A DNA stretch of 64,000 nucleotides from Salinigranum marinum (GTDB taxonomy: Archaea > Halobacteriota > Halobacteria > Halobacteriales > Haloferacaceae): contig NZ_CP100461.1 of NCBI RefSeq assembly GCF_024228675.1, positions 3,407,398 through 3,471,397 on the forward strand, given 5' to 3'. A program made the position numbers and the translations under genes. This document shows, piece by piece, positions 27,579 through 36,231 of this stretch. The notes below the pieces were generated by a model, which worked only from the letters and a program-made list of their open reading frames with translations, had not been told where the DNA came from and searched no databases. Positions within the stretch are counted from its first letter, which is position 1. Every line of letters starts with the position of its first letter.

Positions 27579-27731
27579 TTACGCCAAGCTGTCAGTGACG
27601 TCCTTGACGTCTTCGTGACAGAACGGGCACCGGTATCGGGTGTCGAAGCCGCCGCGCCGTGCGACGGTCTTCGCCTCGAGTTCGTGCATCGCGATGTCGC
27701 GGCCGCACCGTGCACAGGTGACCTTCGCCAT
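27579..27731 (-). CDS. small zinc-ribbon protein
   Basis: A 50-residue protein starting at ATG 27731. Two CxxC pairs (CARCGRD and CPFCHED) 33 residues apart form a zinc ribbon, with basic residues between. Many haloarchaeal genomes encode such micro-proteins as zinc sinks or nucleic-acid-binding partners, but function here is unknown. It converges on lrp, 23 bp away, and shares no operon. Confidence 0.72.
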   Translation of the reverse strand: MAKVTCARCGRDIAMHELEAKTVARRGGFDTRYRCPFCHEDVKDVTDSLA

Positions 27732-27922
27732 GGTCGACAGACACCACTGTACCGACATAAACCTTCGCCGCGAATCGGCCCACTGTCGGGTGGTTTCCCC
27801 GTTCGGGACGGTCACGGTCGCTATTCGTCGATTTTACTTTGAATATTGAAGTTTATACTTAAACGAGCCGCTCGTCCACTCGGTCGCTCGGCAAAACCAG
27901 GATCAAAAGTACCCCTCTCGGG

Positions 27923-29026
27923 CTACTCGAACCCGTCTTCGAACACGAACGTACCGTTGCGCTGGACGACCTCCCCGTCGACTTCGATGATCGAATCCTC
28001 GGACATGTCGACGATCATGTCGACGTGTTCGGCCGACTCGTTCGCCTCGTTCTCGTCGCCGACGCACTCCTCGTACGCCGCGCCGACGGCCATGTGGACC
28101 GTGTCGCCCATCTTCTCGTCGAACAGCATGTTGTAGGTGAACTGGTCGATGTTCCGGTTCATGCCGATGCCCAACTCGCCGAGATACCGCGCGCCCTCGT
28201 CCGTATCGAAGACGCCGTCGAGCACTGCCTCGTTCCGTTCCGCCGAGTACGACTCGACGCGGCCGTCCTCGAACCTGACGCGCACGCCCTCGATCTCGCG
28301 CCCCTGGCGGTACAGCGGCATGTCGAAGTGGACCTCGCCCTCGACGGAGTCGCGCACGGGGGCGGTGAACACCTCTCCTCCGGGGAGGTTCTTCTCGCCG
28401 TAGTCGTTCAGCGTGGTGTTCCCCGCGACCGACATCGTCACATCCGTCCCCTCACCCGACCTGATGCGCACCTCGTCGGCGTCGTCGAGGAGTTCGACCA
28501 TCGCCGCTTGGTGGTCGCGCTGGGCGTCCCAGTCGAGCGTGACGGCGTCCCAGACGAAGTTCTCGTACGCCTCGGTGCTCATCCCCGCGAGCTGGGCGTG
28601 GCCGGAAGTGGGGAACTGCGTGAGACACCACCGCTTCGAGAGCCGCTCTTTCAACACCGGCTGCATCGCCCGGCGGTACGCCGCCGTCGTCTCCGGTGCG
28701 ACGTCCGACTGTTCGCTCACGTTGGCCCCGCCACGGGCCACGACGACGACGTCGCTCTCCTCGTACAGCGCCAACTGATGGGCGGGTGTCTCGAACTCGC
28801 CGCCGTCGCTCTCGTCGTCGGCGCGTGCCCGCATGAACGCCCGCGAGGCCCGCTCGGAGTTGTTCAGGTAGATCGGGTTCGCCCCCCGATCCCCGACGAT
28901 CTCGTGGAGCGCGACGGCGAGCGCTTCGGCCTCTCGCGGCATCGAGATGACGACGTTCTCGCCCGCCTCGATGCCGGTCGAGTGGTCGGCGATGATCTCC
29001 GCGTGTTCGCGAACGCGTGGGTCCAT
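27923..29026 (-). CDS. M29 family aminopeptidase (AmpS-like)
   Basis: A 367-residue metallo-aminopeptidase of the thermophilic M29 type. The C-terminal region carries the metal-site residues: GEVFTAPVRDSVEGEVHFDMP (glutamate), LGELGIGMNRNIDQ (glutamate), DEKMGDTVHMAVG (histidine) and HVDMIVDM (histidine, aspartate). The N-terminal half (1-195) is a dinucleotide-like fold. It releases N-terminal residues from cytoplasmic peptides. ATG 29026 is chosen because DPRVREHAEIIADHSTGI is typical. It stands alone, 190 bp from the zinc-ribbon gene. Confidence 0.9.
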   Translation of the reverse strand: MDPRVREHAEIIADHSTGIEAGENVVISMPREAEALAVALHEIVGDRGANPIYLNNSERASRAFMRARADDESDGGEFETPAHQLALYEESDVVVVARGGANVSEQSDVAPETTAAYRRAMQPVLKERLSKRWCLTQFPTSGHAQLAGMSTEAYENFVWDAVTLDWDAQRDHQAAMVELLDDADEVRIRSGEGTDVTMSVAGNTTLNDYGEKNLPGGEVFTAPVRDSVEGEVHFDMPLYRQGREIEGVRVRFEDGRVESYSAERNEAVLDGVFDTDEGARYLGELGIGMNRNIDQFTYNMLFDEKMGDTVHMAVGAAYEECVGDENEANESAEHVDMIVDMSEDSIIEVDGEVVQRNGTFVFEDGFE

Positions 29027-29091
29027 ACTCCACCGTTCCGCCCCCGGCCCATCGGTCTTTCGGCGTCACATCGGGTGGTTGACGCTCTCGA

Positions 29092-30135
29092 TCAGGGCCG
29101 CGTCCGGAGTACCCCGCCCTCCTCGGGGCTCTGGTTGGCGAAGTTGCAGACGAACAGCGTCTCCTCGTACGGCTCGGTCGTGCCGAACAGCACGTCGGAG
29201 GGGAAGACCAGCCCATCGTCGGCGTCAGCGACCGCCTCGACCGCCCCGTCGGGCGACACCGTCACGACCCGGTTCTGTCTGTTGACGGCGACGTACACGT
29301 CGTCGCCGCGGGCCGTGATACCGTCGGCACCGAACAGCTCCCCGCCCTCGTAGAACGTCGTCGGCTCGCCCGCCGTCCCGTCGCCGTTCGTCGGGACCTC
29401 GACGAGCCGGCCGGTCTCGTCCGGTGCCTGGGTCACCGCGACGAAGACGCTGCCGTCCGCGCCCACGGTGAGCCCGTTCGCGCCGAACCCCTCGGTGTCG
29501 AGGCGGTCGTCGTCGAGCCACGTCGTCACCTCCCCACCGGTCGACACTGCCGAGACGGTGCCGTTCTGCGACTCGGTGACGAGCACGCGGTCCCGGGCCG
29601 CGTCGAACACCAGATCGTTCGGGAAGCCGTCGATCGCGCCGAGCAGCGACGGCTCACCCCCGCTGGGGACGCGCCAGACGCCGCTCTGCTCGCCCGGAAC
29701 GGCGACGTACACCGACCCGGCCGGGCCGGCCTCCACGCCGATCGCACCCGGGAGCGTCGCGACCTGTTCGGTGTCGTCGAGCGTCAGGTCCGTCTCGCCG
29801 AGACGCTCACTCGAGAGCCGTCGTACCTCCCCGGCGGTGATCCCGAACAGGAGGTTCCCGTCGGCGTCGAACCCCAGATTCTCCGGGACCCGTTCGCCGG
29901 GCACCGAAACGAGGACGTCGGCTCCTGCACCGGGCGTCGTGGTGTCGGCCGGCGTGTCGGTCACGGTTGCCGTGTCGGTCGGTGTGTCGGTCGCCGCCGC
30001 GGTCGCGGTGTCGGTCTCGGCCGCTGTCGGGCTGTCGGTCGTCCCCGACTGCGCGCCACAGCCGGCGACGCCGACGAGCGCCGTCACCCCGGTCGCGAGC
30101 ATCGCCCGCCGTGTCAGTGAGTCGTGACCCGCCAC
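29092..30135 (-). CDS. secreted six-bladed beta-propeller (NHL/SMP-30-like) lipoprotein
   Basis: A protein of about 347 residues. RRAMLATGVTALVGVAGC is a Tat signal with lipobox, followed by a Thr/Asp-rich linker (TDTATAAATDTPTD) and a propeller with repeated blades ending in PNDLVFD-type turns (NGLTVGADGSVFVA, ADGITARGDDVYVA). It is exported and tethered. The start is uncertain: GTG 30135 puts the signal peptide at the N-terminus, while ATG 30210 would add 25 residues before it. Substrate unknown; SMP-30 relatives are lactonases, but catalytic residues are not clear here. Confidence 0.78.
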   Translation of the reverse strand: MAGHDSLTRRAMLATGVTALVGVAGCGAQSGTTDSPTAAETDTATAAATDTPTDTATVTDTPADTTTPGAGADVLVSVPGERVPENLGFDADGNLLFGITAGEVRRLSSERLGETDLTLDDTEQVATLPGAIGVEAGPAGSVYVAVPGEQSGVWRVPSGGEPSLLGAIDGFPNDLVFDAARDRVLVTESQNGTVSAVSTGGEVTTWLDDDRLDTEGFGANGLTVGADGSVFVAVTQAPDETGRLVEVPTNGDGTAGEPTTFYEGGELFGADGITARGDDVYVAVNRQNRVVTVSPDGAVEAVADADDGLVFPSDVLFGTTEPYEETLFVCNFANQSPEEGGVLRTRP

Positions 30136-30247
30136 GGGTACGGCTTGGACGCTGCCGGTATCCGCGTTACGGTCGACCTGACACTCCGCTCTCCGTCGAA
30201 AAAAGACCATGCCACTCGAGCACGCATCTCACGATCGGGGAGAAACC

Positions 30248-30538
30248 ATGCCGACGTATCTCACGCTGATCGAGTACACGGAGCAGGGAATCGCACACAT
30301 GAACGAAAGCCCCGAGCGGCTCCAGCGGGCGCGGGAGATCGCCGCCGAACACGGCGGCGAACTGAGCCAGTTCTTCCTCACGATGGGCGAGTACGACGCC
30401 GTCGTCGTCTCGACGTTTCCGGACGACGAGTCGTACGCGAAGACGATGCTCACCATCGCACAGGGCGGGGCCGTCCGGACGGAGACGCTACGGGCGTTCA
30501 CCGAAGGCGAGTACCGCGACGTCTGCGACGCGCTCTGA
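30248..30538 (+). CDS. GYD domain protein
   Basis: A 96-residue cytoplasmic protein. The sequence YLTLIEYTEQGI near the start and GEYDAVVVSTFPDD in the middle match the GYD family, named for its Gly-Tyr-Asp motif (here GEYD). It folds as a small alpha-beta barrel dimer. Members occur alone and have no known reaction. ATG 30248 is chosen over 30209 because of this N-terminus. A poly-T stretch follows at 30573. Confidence 0.85.
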   Translation: MPTYLTLIEYTEQGIAHMNESPERLQRAREIAAEHGGELSQFFLTMGEYDAVVVSTFPDDESYAKTMLTIAQGGAVRTETLRAFTEGEYRDVCDAL

Positions 30539-30572
30539 GCCGGGACAGCCGCGCCGTCGCGGCCGTGGTGGG

Positions 30573-30579
30573 TTTTTTT
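30573..30579 (+). terminator. poly-T terminator after the GYD gene
   Basis: Seven T in a row, 35 bp past the stop, in very GC-rich DNA. The following TTAAAAGG could instead be a promoter, but no gene starts within 30 bp of it. Confidence 0.4.
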
Positions 30580-30805
30580 AAAAGGTTACGGACTACGGGG
30601 CGAATCGAATCAGGATCGAGCGACGGGACCGAGACCGGGGGCCGACACCGACCGACGGGATCGGACCGTGCCAGGGGACTGTCCCACGCGCCAACCGCCA
30701 CTGCACCCCGGTACCGCGTGGCGTCGGGGCTCCTCCGACCCGAGAACCACATCGCTTCGACGTCCGACCAACACCGCTTTGACGCTCGGTCGACTCCCGA
30801 CAGCC

Positions 30806-31837
30806 ATGATCGACCTCCGCTCGGACACCGTCACTCGTCCCTCCGAGGAGATGCGCGCGGCCGCCCGCGACGCCGAGGTGGGCGACGACGTCTACCGCGA
30901 CGACCCCACCGTGGCCGAACTCGAACGCCGCGCGGCGGACGCGGTCGGGATGGACGCGGCGCTGTTCGTCCCCTCGGGGACGATGGGGAACCAGATCGCC
31001 GTCCGCACACACACCGATCGCGGCCAGGAGATCGTCGTCGACGACGAGGCCCACGTGGTCAAGTGGGAACTCGGCGGCGTCGCGGATCTCTCCGGCGTGC
31101 AGGCGCGGATGACCGACTGCGGCCCCCGCGCGGTTCCGACGGCCGAACAGGTCCACGACGCGTACGTCGCGGAGTCACTGCACCGCCCCGGGACGGGGCT
31201 CCTCTGCTTGGAGAACACCCACAACAGCCGCGGCGGCGTCGCCGTCTCGGCCGACGAGACCGCGGTCGCGGCCGACGCCGCTCACGACCTCGGCGTCCCC
31301 GTCCACCTCGACGGAGCCCGCCTCTTCAACGCGAGCGTCGCGCTCGACACGCCCCCCGAGGAACTGGCTGCACCCGTCGATACGATCAACTTCTGCCTGT
31401 CGAAGGGCCTTGGCGCGCCCGTCGGGTCGATCCTCGCGGGTTCCGAGGCGTTCGTCGACCGCGCTCGCAGGGTTCGCAAACTGTTCGGCGGGGGGATGCG
31501 GCAAGCGGGGATCATCGCCGCACCGGGCCTGCTCGCGTTGGAGAACGTCGCTCGTCTCGCGGACGACCACGCGAACGCCCGCGCGCTCGCCGCGGGGCTC
31601 GACGACGTCCCGGGGCTCGCGGCGCCCGAGCCGGACACGAACATCGTGATGCTCTCGGTCGAGACGGGATCGGTCTCGGCCCCGGATCTCGTCGAGGCGG
31701 CCGCGGACCGCGGCGTCGCGTTCAATGCGCGGGACGCGCACTCGGCCCGGCTGTGCACCCACCTCGACGTCTCCCGCGCCGACGTCGACGAGGCGGTCGA
31801 GCAGATCGCCGCGGCCGTCTCGGAACGACGCGCCTGA
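30806..31837 (+). CDS. low-specificity L-threonine aldolase / beta-eliminating lyase
   Basis: A 343-residue PLP enzyme of the threonine aldolase type, splitting threonine into glycine and acetaldehyde. Seen: DLRSDTVTRPSEEM at the N-terminus; LENTHNSRGG with DGARLFNASVAL (aspartate holding PLP); PLP lysine in NFCLSKGLGAPVGS; and the RKLFGGGMRQAG loop, all typical. ATG 30806 gives the standard start; the upstream frame is not protein-like. It belongs to no operon and has about 270 bp of non-coding DNA before it. Confidence 0.93.
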   Translation: MIDLRSDTVTRPSEEMRAAARDAEVGDDVYRDDPTVAELERRAADAVGMDAALFVPSGTMGNQIAVRTHTDRGQEIVVDDEAHVVKWELGGVADLSGVQARMTDCGPRAVPTAEQVHDAYVAESLHRPGTGLLCLENTHNSRGGVAVSADETAVAADAAHDLGVPVHLDGARLFNASVALDTPPEELAAPVDTINFCLSKGLGAPVGSILAGSEAFVDRARRVRKLFGGGMRQAGIIAAPGLLALENVARLADDHANARALAAGLDDVPGLAAPEPDTNIVMLSVETGSVSAPDLVEAAADRGVAFNARDAHSARLCTHLDVSRADVDEAVEQIAAAVSERRA

Positions 31838-31924
31838 CCCCGACGGGAGACGTCGCCCGCGGAGACACCTCGGCGTTCCGCTGCGGACGGGAGAATCGAT
31901 GCGTGGTCGGCCGGCTGCTGACCT

Positions 31925-34255
31925 TCAGACCTCGTCGTAGAGAGTGACGATGTCGGCGTAGTCCAGCCGACCGTTCTCGTTGAAGTCGTACGCCTCCTTG
32001 TTCAGCTGTACCGCGTCGCTCTCGATGTTTCCGAACAGCGCGACCACGTCGTCGTAGTCCAGCCGGCCGTTCCCGTTGACGTCCTCGTACGCGCCGTCGC
32101 CGTCGACGTCGACCGGCGGTTCGGTCCCCGTGACCACCGGCGGGCCCGTGACGACGAGTCCCCGATCGACGGTCGGGTCGATCCGGTTGCCCGCGTCGTC
32201 GTCGAACGCCTCGACCTCGACGCCGATGTCGGCCGTCCCGGCGCTGACGCCTTCGAGCGTGATCGACGCCAGGGTGACGCCGTCGGTCCCGGGCTCGATT
32301 GATCGGTCGACGTCGGACAGTTCCAGCGTGACCGACGCGCCGTCGGCGGCGACCTCGGGCTCGGCGGTGAGGCCGAGCGCGTCGCCGTACGTCGCCCCCC
32401 TGATCCGGGCGACTTCGGGGTGGTAGACGGTGACGCTCAGTCGCCCCCCGGACAGGCCCGAGCGCGCGGAGAGGAGGTCCAGGTCGACGGTCGCGGCCTT
32501 CTCGGGCCGAACAGCTACCGACCCGACACCGAGGACGCTGGTCGCCACTCGGAAGACCACCGTGGTCCCGCTTATCTCGTGGCCCACGAAGACGAGCGGC
32601 TCGTCGATCGGGCTCTCCGCTGCGGTCGCGAAGGCCAGCCCTTCCGGGCCGAGGTCGCCGGCAGCACCCGCGGGGGCGTCACCGTCTTCGATCTCCGCCT
32701 CGATGTCGACTGAGAAGTCCCGCTCGTTGATGTACTGGACGAACGAGGGCGACTCGGGATCGGTGATCTCGTACACCATCACCCCGCCGATGCGTTCGAG
32801 ACCGATGAACGCGTAGTGGTGGTCGCCGACCTGGCCGAGCGTGAGCCCCTCGGGCTCGGGGCCCTTGTTATCGCTGCGGCCGTCGGGGTCGCTCTCGTTG
32901 TTGTCGTTGTTGAACTGCTCGGGGAACCGTTCGGCGGTGATGCGCTCGAAGTCGCTCCCGCTGTCGAACACCCGCTCGCCGTCGGTGCTGAAGATGCTGA
33001 ACGAGCGTCCGCCGAAGACGTAGATCTCCTCGTAGCGGCCGTCGCCGTCGGTGTCGCCGAGCGTCGTCGTCACGCCCTTCGCACCGAGGTTCTCTGGCCG
33101 TTGGAGTTCCTCGACGCTGTCGATCCCCTCGATCGCGTCGAAGTCGAACGCGTCGGGGTCGAGGTCGAGATCGGCGACCTCGCTCTCTTCGCTGAACCCG
33201 TCGTAGTCGCGGCTGTCGCCCTCGTTGGCCGTGACGAGATACGTCTCCCCGTCGGGACTGTACGCGCCGATCGAGTCGGGCTGGAGGATGCCGTTGATCG
33301 GCCAGTTCCGGATATTGACGCCGCCGTCCTCGTTGCTGGCGTCGAGTTCGTTCCCCGCGAGGCTGTAGTCTTTGAATCCAAGCGGCAGGAGTTCTGTCAC
33401 CGTCGCGCTCTCGACGTCGATCTCGGCGATCGCGTTGTTCTCCTGCAGCGAGACCCACGCGGTCGCCGAGTCGTCGCTCACCGTGACGTACTCGGGCTCG
33501 AAGTCCTGCGAGGCGCTCGCGCCCGGCCCGAATACTCTGATCCCCCGCTCCCGCAGTTCGTCCTCCATGCCGTCGAACCGGCTGAAATCCGCCGTACTGA
33601 CGGTGGCCGCGTCCGCGCCCGCCGAGACGTCGATGACGCTGACCGATCCCTGGGGGTCGACGGAGTAGTCGTCGCTCGGTTCCCCTTCGTTGGCGACGAG
33701 CGCCGTCTGTCCGTCGGGCGTGAACGTCACCTTGTCGGGCAACGCGCCGACCGTCGCCGTCCCGAGCAGTTCGAGCGTGCTGGGGTCGTAGAAGCCGACC
33801 TGTCCCGGGTCCTGTGCGTTCTCGGCCTCGATCGCGACGGCGACGGCGTCGGTAGAAACCGAGACGCTGTTGGCGCTGCTCACGCCGGCGAGTTCGCCCG
33901 CCACGTCGAGCGCGGCGACTTTCGCCGGGTCCGTCGGGTCCGAGACGTCGAGCACGTCGACGCCGCCGAGGTCGGCGTTGATCACGAACAGTCGCTGCGT
34001 GGGCGGGTGGTAGTCGACGATTTCGGCACCGCCCTCGTCGAACAGCCCCGACTCGTACCGGCCGATCGATTCGAGGCGGACGGTCCCGCGCTGTGGGACC
34101 GCACCGCCTTCGGCCTGGAACACCGCCTGTCCGTCAGCCGCCGTCACGTCGCTGTCCGCGGCCGCCGGCGCGGCCAGCAGTGCGAGTGCAGTACTTCCGG
34201 AGAGGCCGAGAAAGCCCCGGCGTCCGAACCGTGTGAGTCGCTGTGAATCTCTCAC
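31925..34255 (-). CDS. secreted choice-of-anchor-I protein with cohesin-like and dockerin-like domains
   Basis: A 776-residue exported protein. A Tat signal (RRGFLGLSG) at residues 12-30 precedes a large beta-propeller of the choice-of-anchor I type (about 50-570; GVDVLDVSDPTDPAKVAALD, EPEGLTLG, DLGPEGLAFA). Residues about 577-703 resemble a cohesin domain; residues 716-776 hold two calcium-binding dockerin/EF-hand repeats, DVNGNGRLDYDDVVALF and DFNENGRLDYADIVTLY. No membrane anchor follows, so it is probably secreted and may bind other cohesin or dockerin partners. Related propellers are linked to phosphatase-like exoproteins; its activity is not known. Confidence 0.85.
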   Translation of the reverse strand: MRDSQRLTRFGRRGFLGLSGSTALALLAAPAAADSDVTAADGQAVFQAEGGAVPQRGTVRLESIGRYESGLFDEGGAEIVDYHPPTQRLFVINADLGGVDVLDVSDPTDPAKVAALDVAGELAGVSSANSVSVSTDAVAVAIEAENAQDPGQVGFYDPSTLELLGTATVGALPDKVTFTPDGQTALVANEGEPSDDYSVDPQGSVSVIDVSAGADAATVSTADFSRFDGMEDELRERGIRVFGPGASASQDFEPEYVTVSDDSATAWVSLQENNAIAEIDVESATVTELLPLGFKDYSLAGNELDASNEDGGVNIRNWPINGILQPDSIGAYSPDGETYLVTANEGDSRDYDGFSEESEVADLDLDPDAFDFDAIEGIDSVEELQRPENLGAKGVTTTLGDTDGDGRYEEIYVFGGRSFSIFSTDGERVFDSGSDFERITAERFPEQFNNDNNESDPDGRSDNKGPEPEGLTLGQVGDHHYAFIGLERIGGVMVYEITDPESPSFVQYINERDFSVDIEAEIEDGDAPAGAAGDLGPEGLAFATAAESPIDEPLVFVGHEISGTTVVFRVATSVLGVGSVAVRPEKAATVDLDLLSARSGLSGGRLSVTVYHPEVARIRGATYGDALGLTAEPEVAADGASVTLELSDVDRSIEPGTDGVTLASITLEGVSAGTADIGVEVEAFDDDAGNRIDPTVDRGLVVTGPPVVTGTEPPVDVDGDGAYEDVNGNGRLDYDDVVALFGNIESDAVQLNKEAYDFNENGRLDYADIVTLYDEV

Positions 34256-34289
34256 ACGCGACGGTTTCGGCCGACCGAGTTATTTCTGT

Positions 34290-34440
34290 TCATCATATTA
34301 TATTTTCAGATATAGAATAGTTTTGAGGTCGTTGTAGCCGTCAACAGCGAACTGGTTCATCAGAGCACACCGCAGTCCACTGATGTACTCCTCATACACA
34401 CATGGTACACTGTCCCGTACGTAGCCTCTGACACGGGAGG
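34290..34440 (-). pseudogene. possible remnant of foreign ORF in AT-rich spacer
   Basis: The minus strand at about 34300-34440 reads VRGYVRDSVPCVYEEYISG, then MNQFAVDGYNDLKTILYLKI to a stop at 34298. It is rich in Tyr, Asn, Ile and Cys, unlike the arginine/alanine-rich noise of other spurious frames, and lies in locally low-GC DNA. It has no start outside the neighbouring cation transporter. I do not recognise it; it may be the end of a decayed mobile-element gene. The remaining bases of the 235-bp spacer show nothing else. Confidence 0.25.
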
Positions 34441-34490
34441 CCTCACCACTACTCGGAAGGCCGCCACCCCGATCGACGGGGGAGAGTCGC

Positions 34491-35435
34491 TCACACCTCG
34501 GGTTCGATGTAGACCATCCCGATCCGGTCGTCGAGCCCGCGGAGTTCGTCCTCGATCGCCGTGACCTCGTCGTCGATATCGCCCGTGTCGCGGTCACCGT
34601 CGAAGCTCACGTCGGCGGCGACAAGCACGTCCCCCGGGCCGAAGAAGACGGTCCGGAAGCGATCGATGTGGACGACGCCGTCGTGGGCGGCGATGGTCTC
34701 CCGGAGGCGGTCTTCGACGTCCTTCGGGAGCGACTCGCCGAGGAGGAGCCGCTTGTTCTCCCACGCGAGCGCCACGGCGAACCCCATCAGCAAGAGGCCG
34801 ATGATCACGGCGGCGAACGAGTCGTAGATCGGGTTGCCCGTCACCCGCGTGAGGACGATACCGACGAGGGCGATGGCCGCGCCGGCGAGGGCGATCGCGT
34901 CCTCGGTGTACGCCGTCAGGGTGGTGACGTCGCTGGTCTTCTTGAACGCCTCGACGATCCCCGACCAGCCGTACGCCGTGATCTGCCGGTTCATCTCCGC
35001 GTTCGCCTTCGCGAACGCGTACGTCTCGAAGGCGATCGCGCCGACGAGGACGACGACGTTCACGAAGAAGGGATCGATCGTCGTCCCGAACAGGGTGAAG
35101 GTGCTTCCGCCACCGCCGTGACCGGGGTGGAGGACGGCGTCGTAGCCGTGTTTCAGCGACTCCCAGCCGGCGATGCCGAACAGGAGGACGGAGACGAGAA
35201 ACGCGTAGAAGAACTGCGCCTTGCCGTAGCCGAACGGGTGCTTGCGGTCGGCTTTCCGGCCGCTGTAGCGGATGCCGACGAGCAGGAACACCTGGTTGCC
35301 GGTGTCGGAGATCGAGTGGTACGTCTCCGAGAGCATCGAGGGACTGCCGGTGAGGAGGAAGCCGCCGAACTTCAGGATCGCGATGGCCCCGTTGGCCACG
35401 AGCGCGGCGAGGACGACGGAGGTACTACTGCCCAT
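34491..35435 (-). CDS. cation diffusion facilitator family transporter
   Basis: A 314-residue heavy-metal efflux protein. Metal-binding residues are seen in helix 2 (LSETYHSISDTGNQ, the HxxxD type) and helix 5 (TEDAIALAGAAIALVG). About six helices precede a C-terminal cytoplasmic domain (about 215-314), with DDEVTAIEDELRGL at its end. The family exports zinc, iron or manganese for protons; which metal cannot be told. A long glycine/histidine-rich loop (LHPGHGGGG) near residue 105 may bind metal. It starts 93 bp from a divergent phosphodiesterase. Confidence 0.92.
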   Translation of the reverse strand: MGSSTSVVLAALVANGAIAILKFGGFLLTGSPSMLSETYHSISDTGNQVFLLVGIRYSGRKADRKHPFGYGKAQFFYAFLVSVLLFGIAGWESLKHGYDAVLHPGHGGGGSTFTLFGTTIDPFFVNVVVLVGAIAFETYAFAKANAEMNRQITAYGWSGIVEAFKKTSDVTTLTAYTEDAIALAGAAIALVGIVLTRVTGNPIYDSFAAVIIGLLLMGFAVALAWENKRLLLGESLPKDVEDRLRETIAAHDGVVHIDRFRTVFFGPGDVLVAADVSFDGDRDTGDIDDEVTAIEDELRGLDDRIGMVYIEPEV

Positions 35436-35527
35436 ACGCCCCGGAGTCGCGGACCCGTGTTACCTGTTTGGGTCTTTCGTCCGGTCCGCGCCGGTACCTT
35501 CCTGTACCGTCGCCGCTTCCCCCCGGT

Positions 35528-36043
35528 ATGCTCGTCGTCGTCTCCGACACGCACGCCCGAACCGACCATCGACTCGCGGGCCGCACGCTCGACGCCGTCC
35601 GCGAGGCCGACCTGGTCGTCCACGCGGGCGACTTCAACCGCGAACCAGTGCTCGACGCCTTCCACGACGTCTCGACGGAGCTGCTCGGCGTCTACGGCAA
35701 CACAGACGACGACGCCGTCCGCGACCGGCTCCCGCGCGCGAGGAACTTCGAATACGGCGGGCTGACGTTTGCCGTCACTCACACCCGACGAGGGGGACCG
35801 ACGGCGCTATCGCTGTTCGGCCGCGAGCGCGACGCGGACGTGGTCGTTTTCGGGCACTCCCACCGGCCGATGCTCGACCGATCCGGTCCGGTTGCGCTGC
35901 TCAATCCGGGAAGCCACGCCCAGCCACGGGGCAACCGGTCCGGACACGCCGAACTCGACGCCGTCACCGACGGCGTCCGCTGTCGACTGGTGACGCCCGA
36001 CGGCGAGGCGTTCGAGCGGACGACGCTCACGCGTCGGCGGTGA
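35528..36043 (+). CDS. metallophosphoesterase (YfcE/MJ0936 type)
   Basis: A 171-residue calcineurin-like phosphoesterase. Metal ligands: VVSDTHAR (start), HAGDFNREPVLDAF, VYGNTDDDAV, VTHTRRG and FGHSHRPM, all in order. This is the archaeal MJ0936-like form, which hydrolyses phosphodiesters in vitro. ATG 35528 is preceded by a short C-rich leader; no upstream start fits the fold. Cellular substrate unknown. Confidence 0.9.
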   Translation: MLVVVSDTHARTDHRLAGRTLDAVREADLVVHAGDFNREPVLDAFHDVSTELLGVYGNTDDDAVRDRLPRARNFEYGGLTFAVTHTRRGGPTALSLFGRERDADVVVFGHSHRPMLDRSGPVALLNPGSHAQPRGNRSGHAELDAVTDGVRCRLVTPDGEAFERTTLTRRR

Positions 36044-36231
36044 GGAACAGGAACTGAACCGCACCCGGTCGGTCTGGGTGGGAGCGTGGGAGGGCAGCGA
36101 TGGATGGAGGGCCGATGCGTCAGGGGGACCGAACCGGGCGCACTCGGACGTACGACGTTCGGACTCAAGAGGTCACCTAAGAGTCAAATAGCGGTTTTAC
36201 CTATCTCCCACGCGCCGCGAGCCGCGTCATC

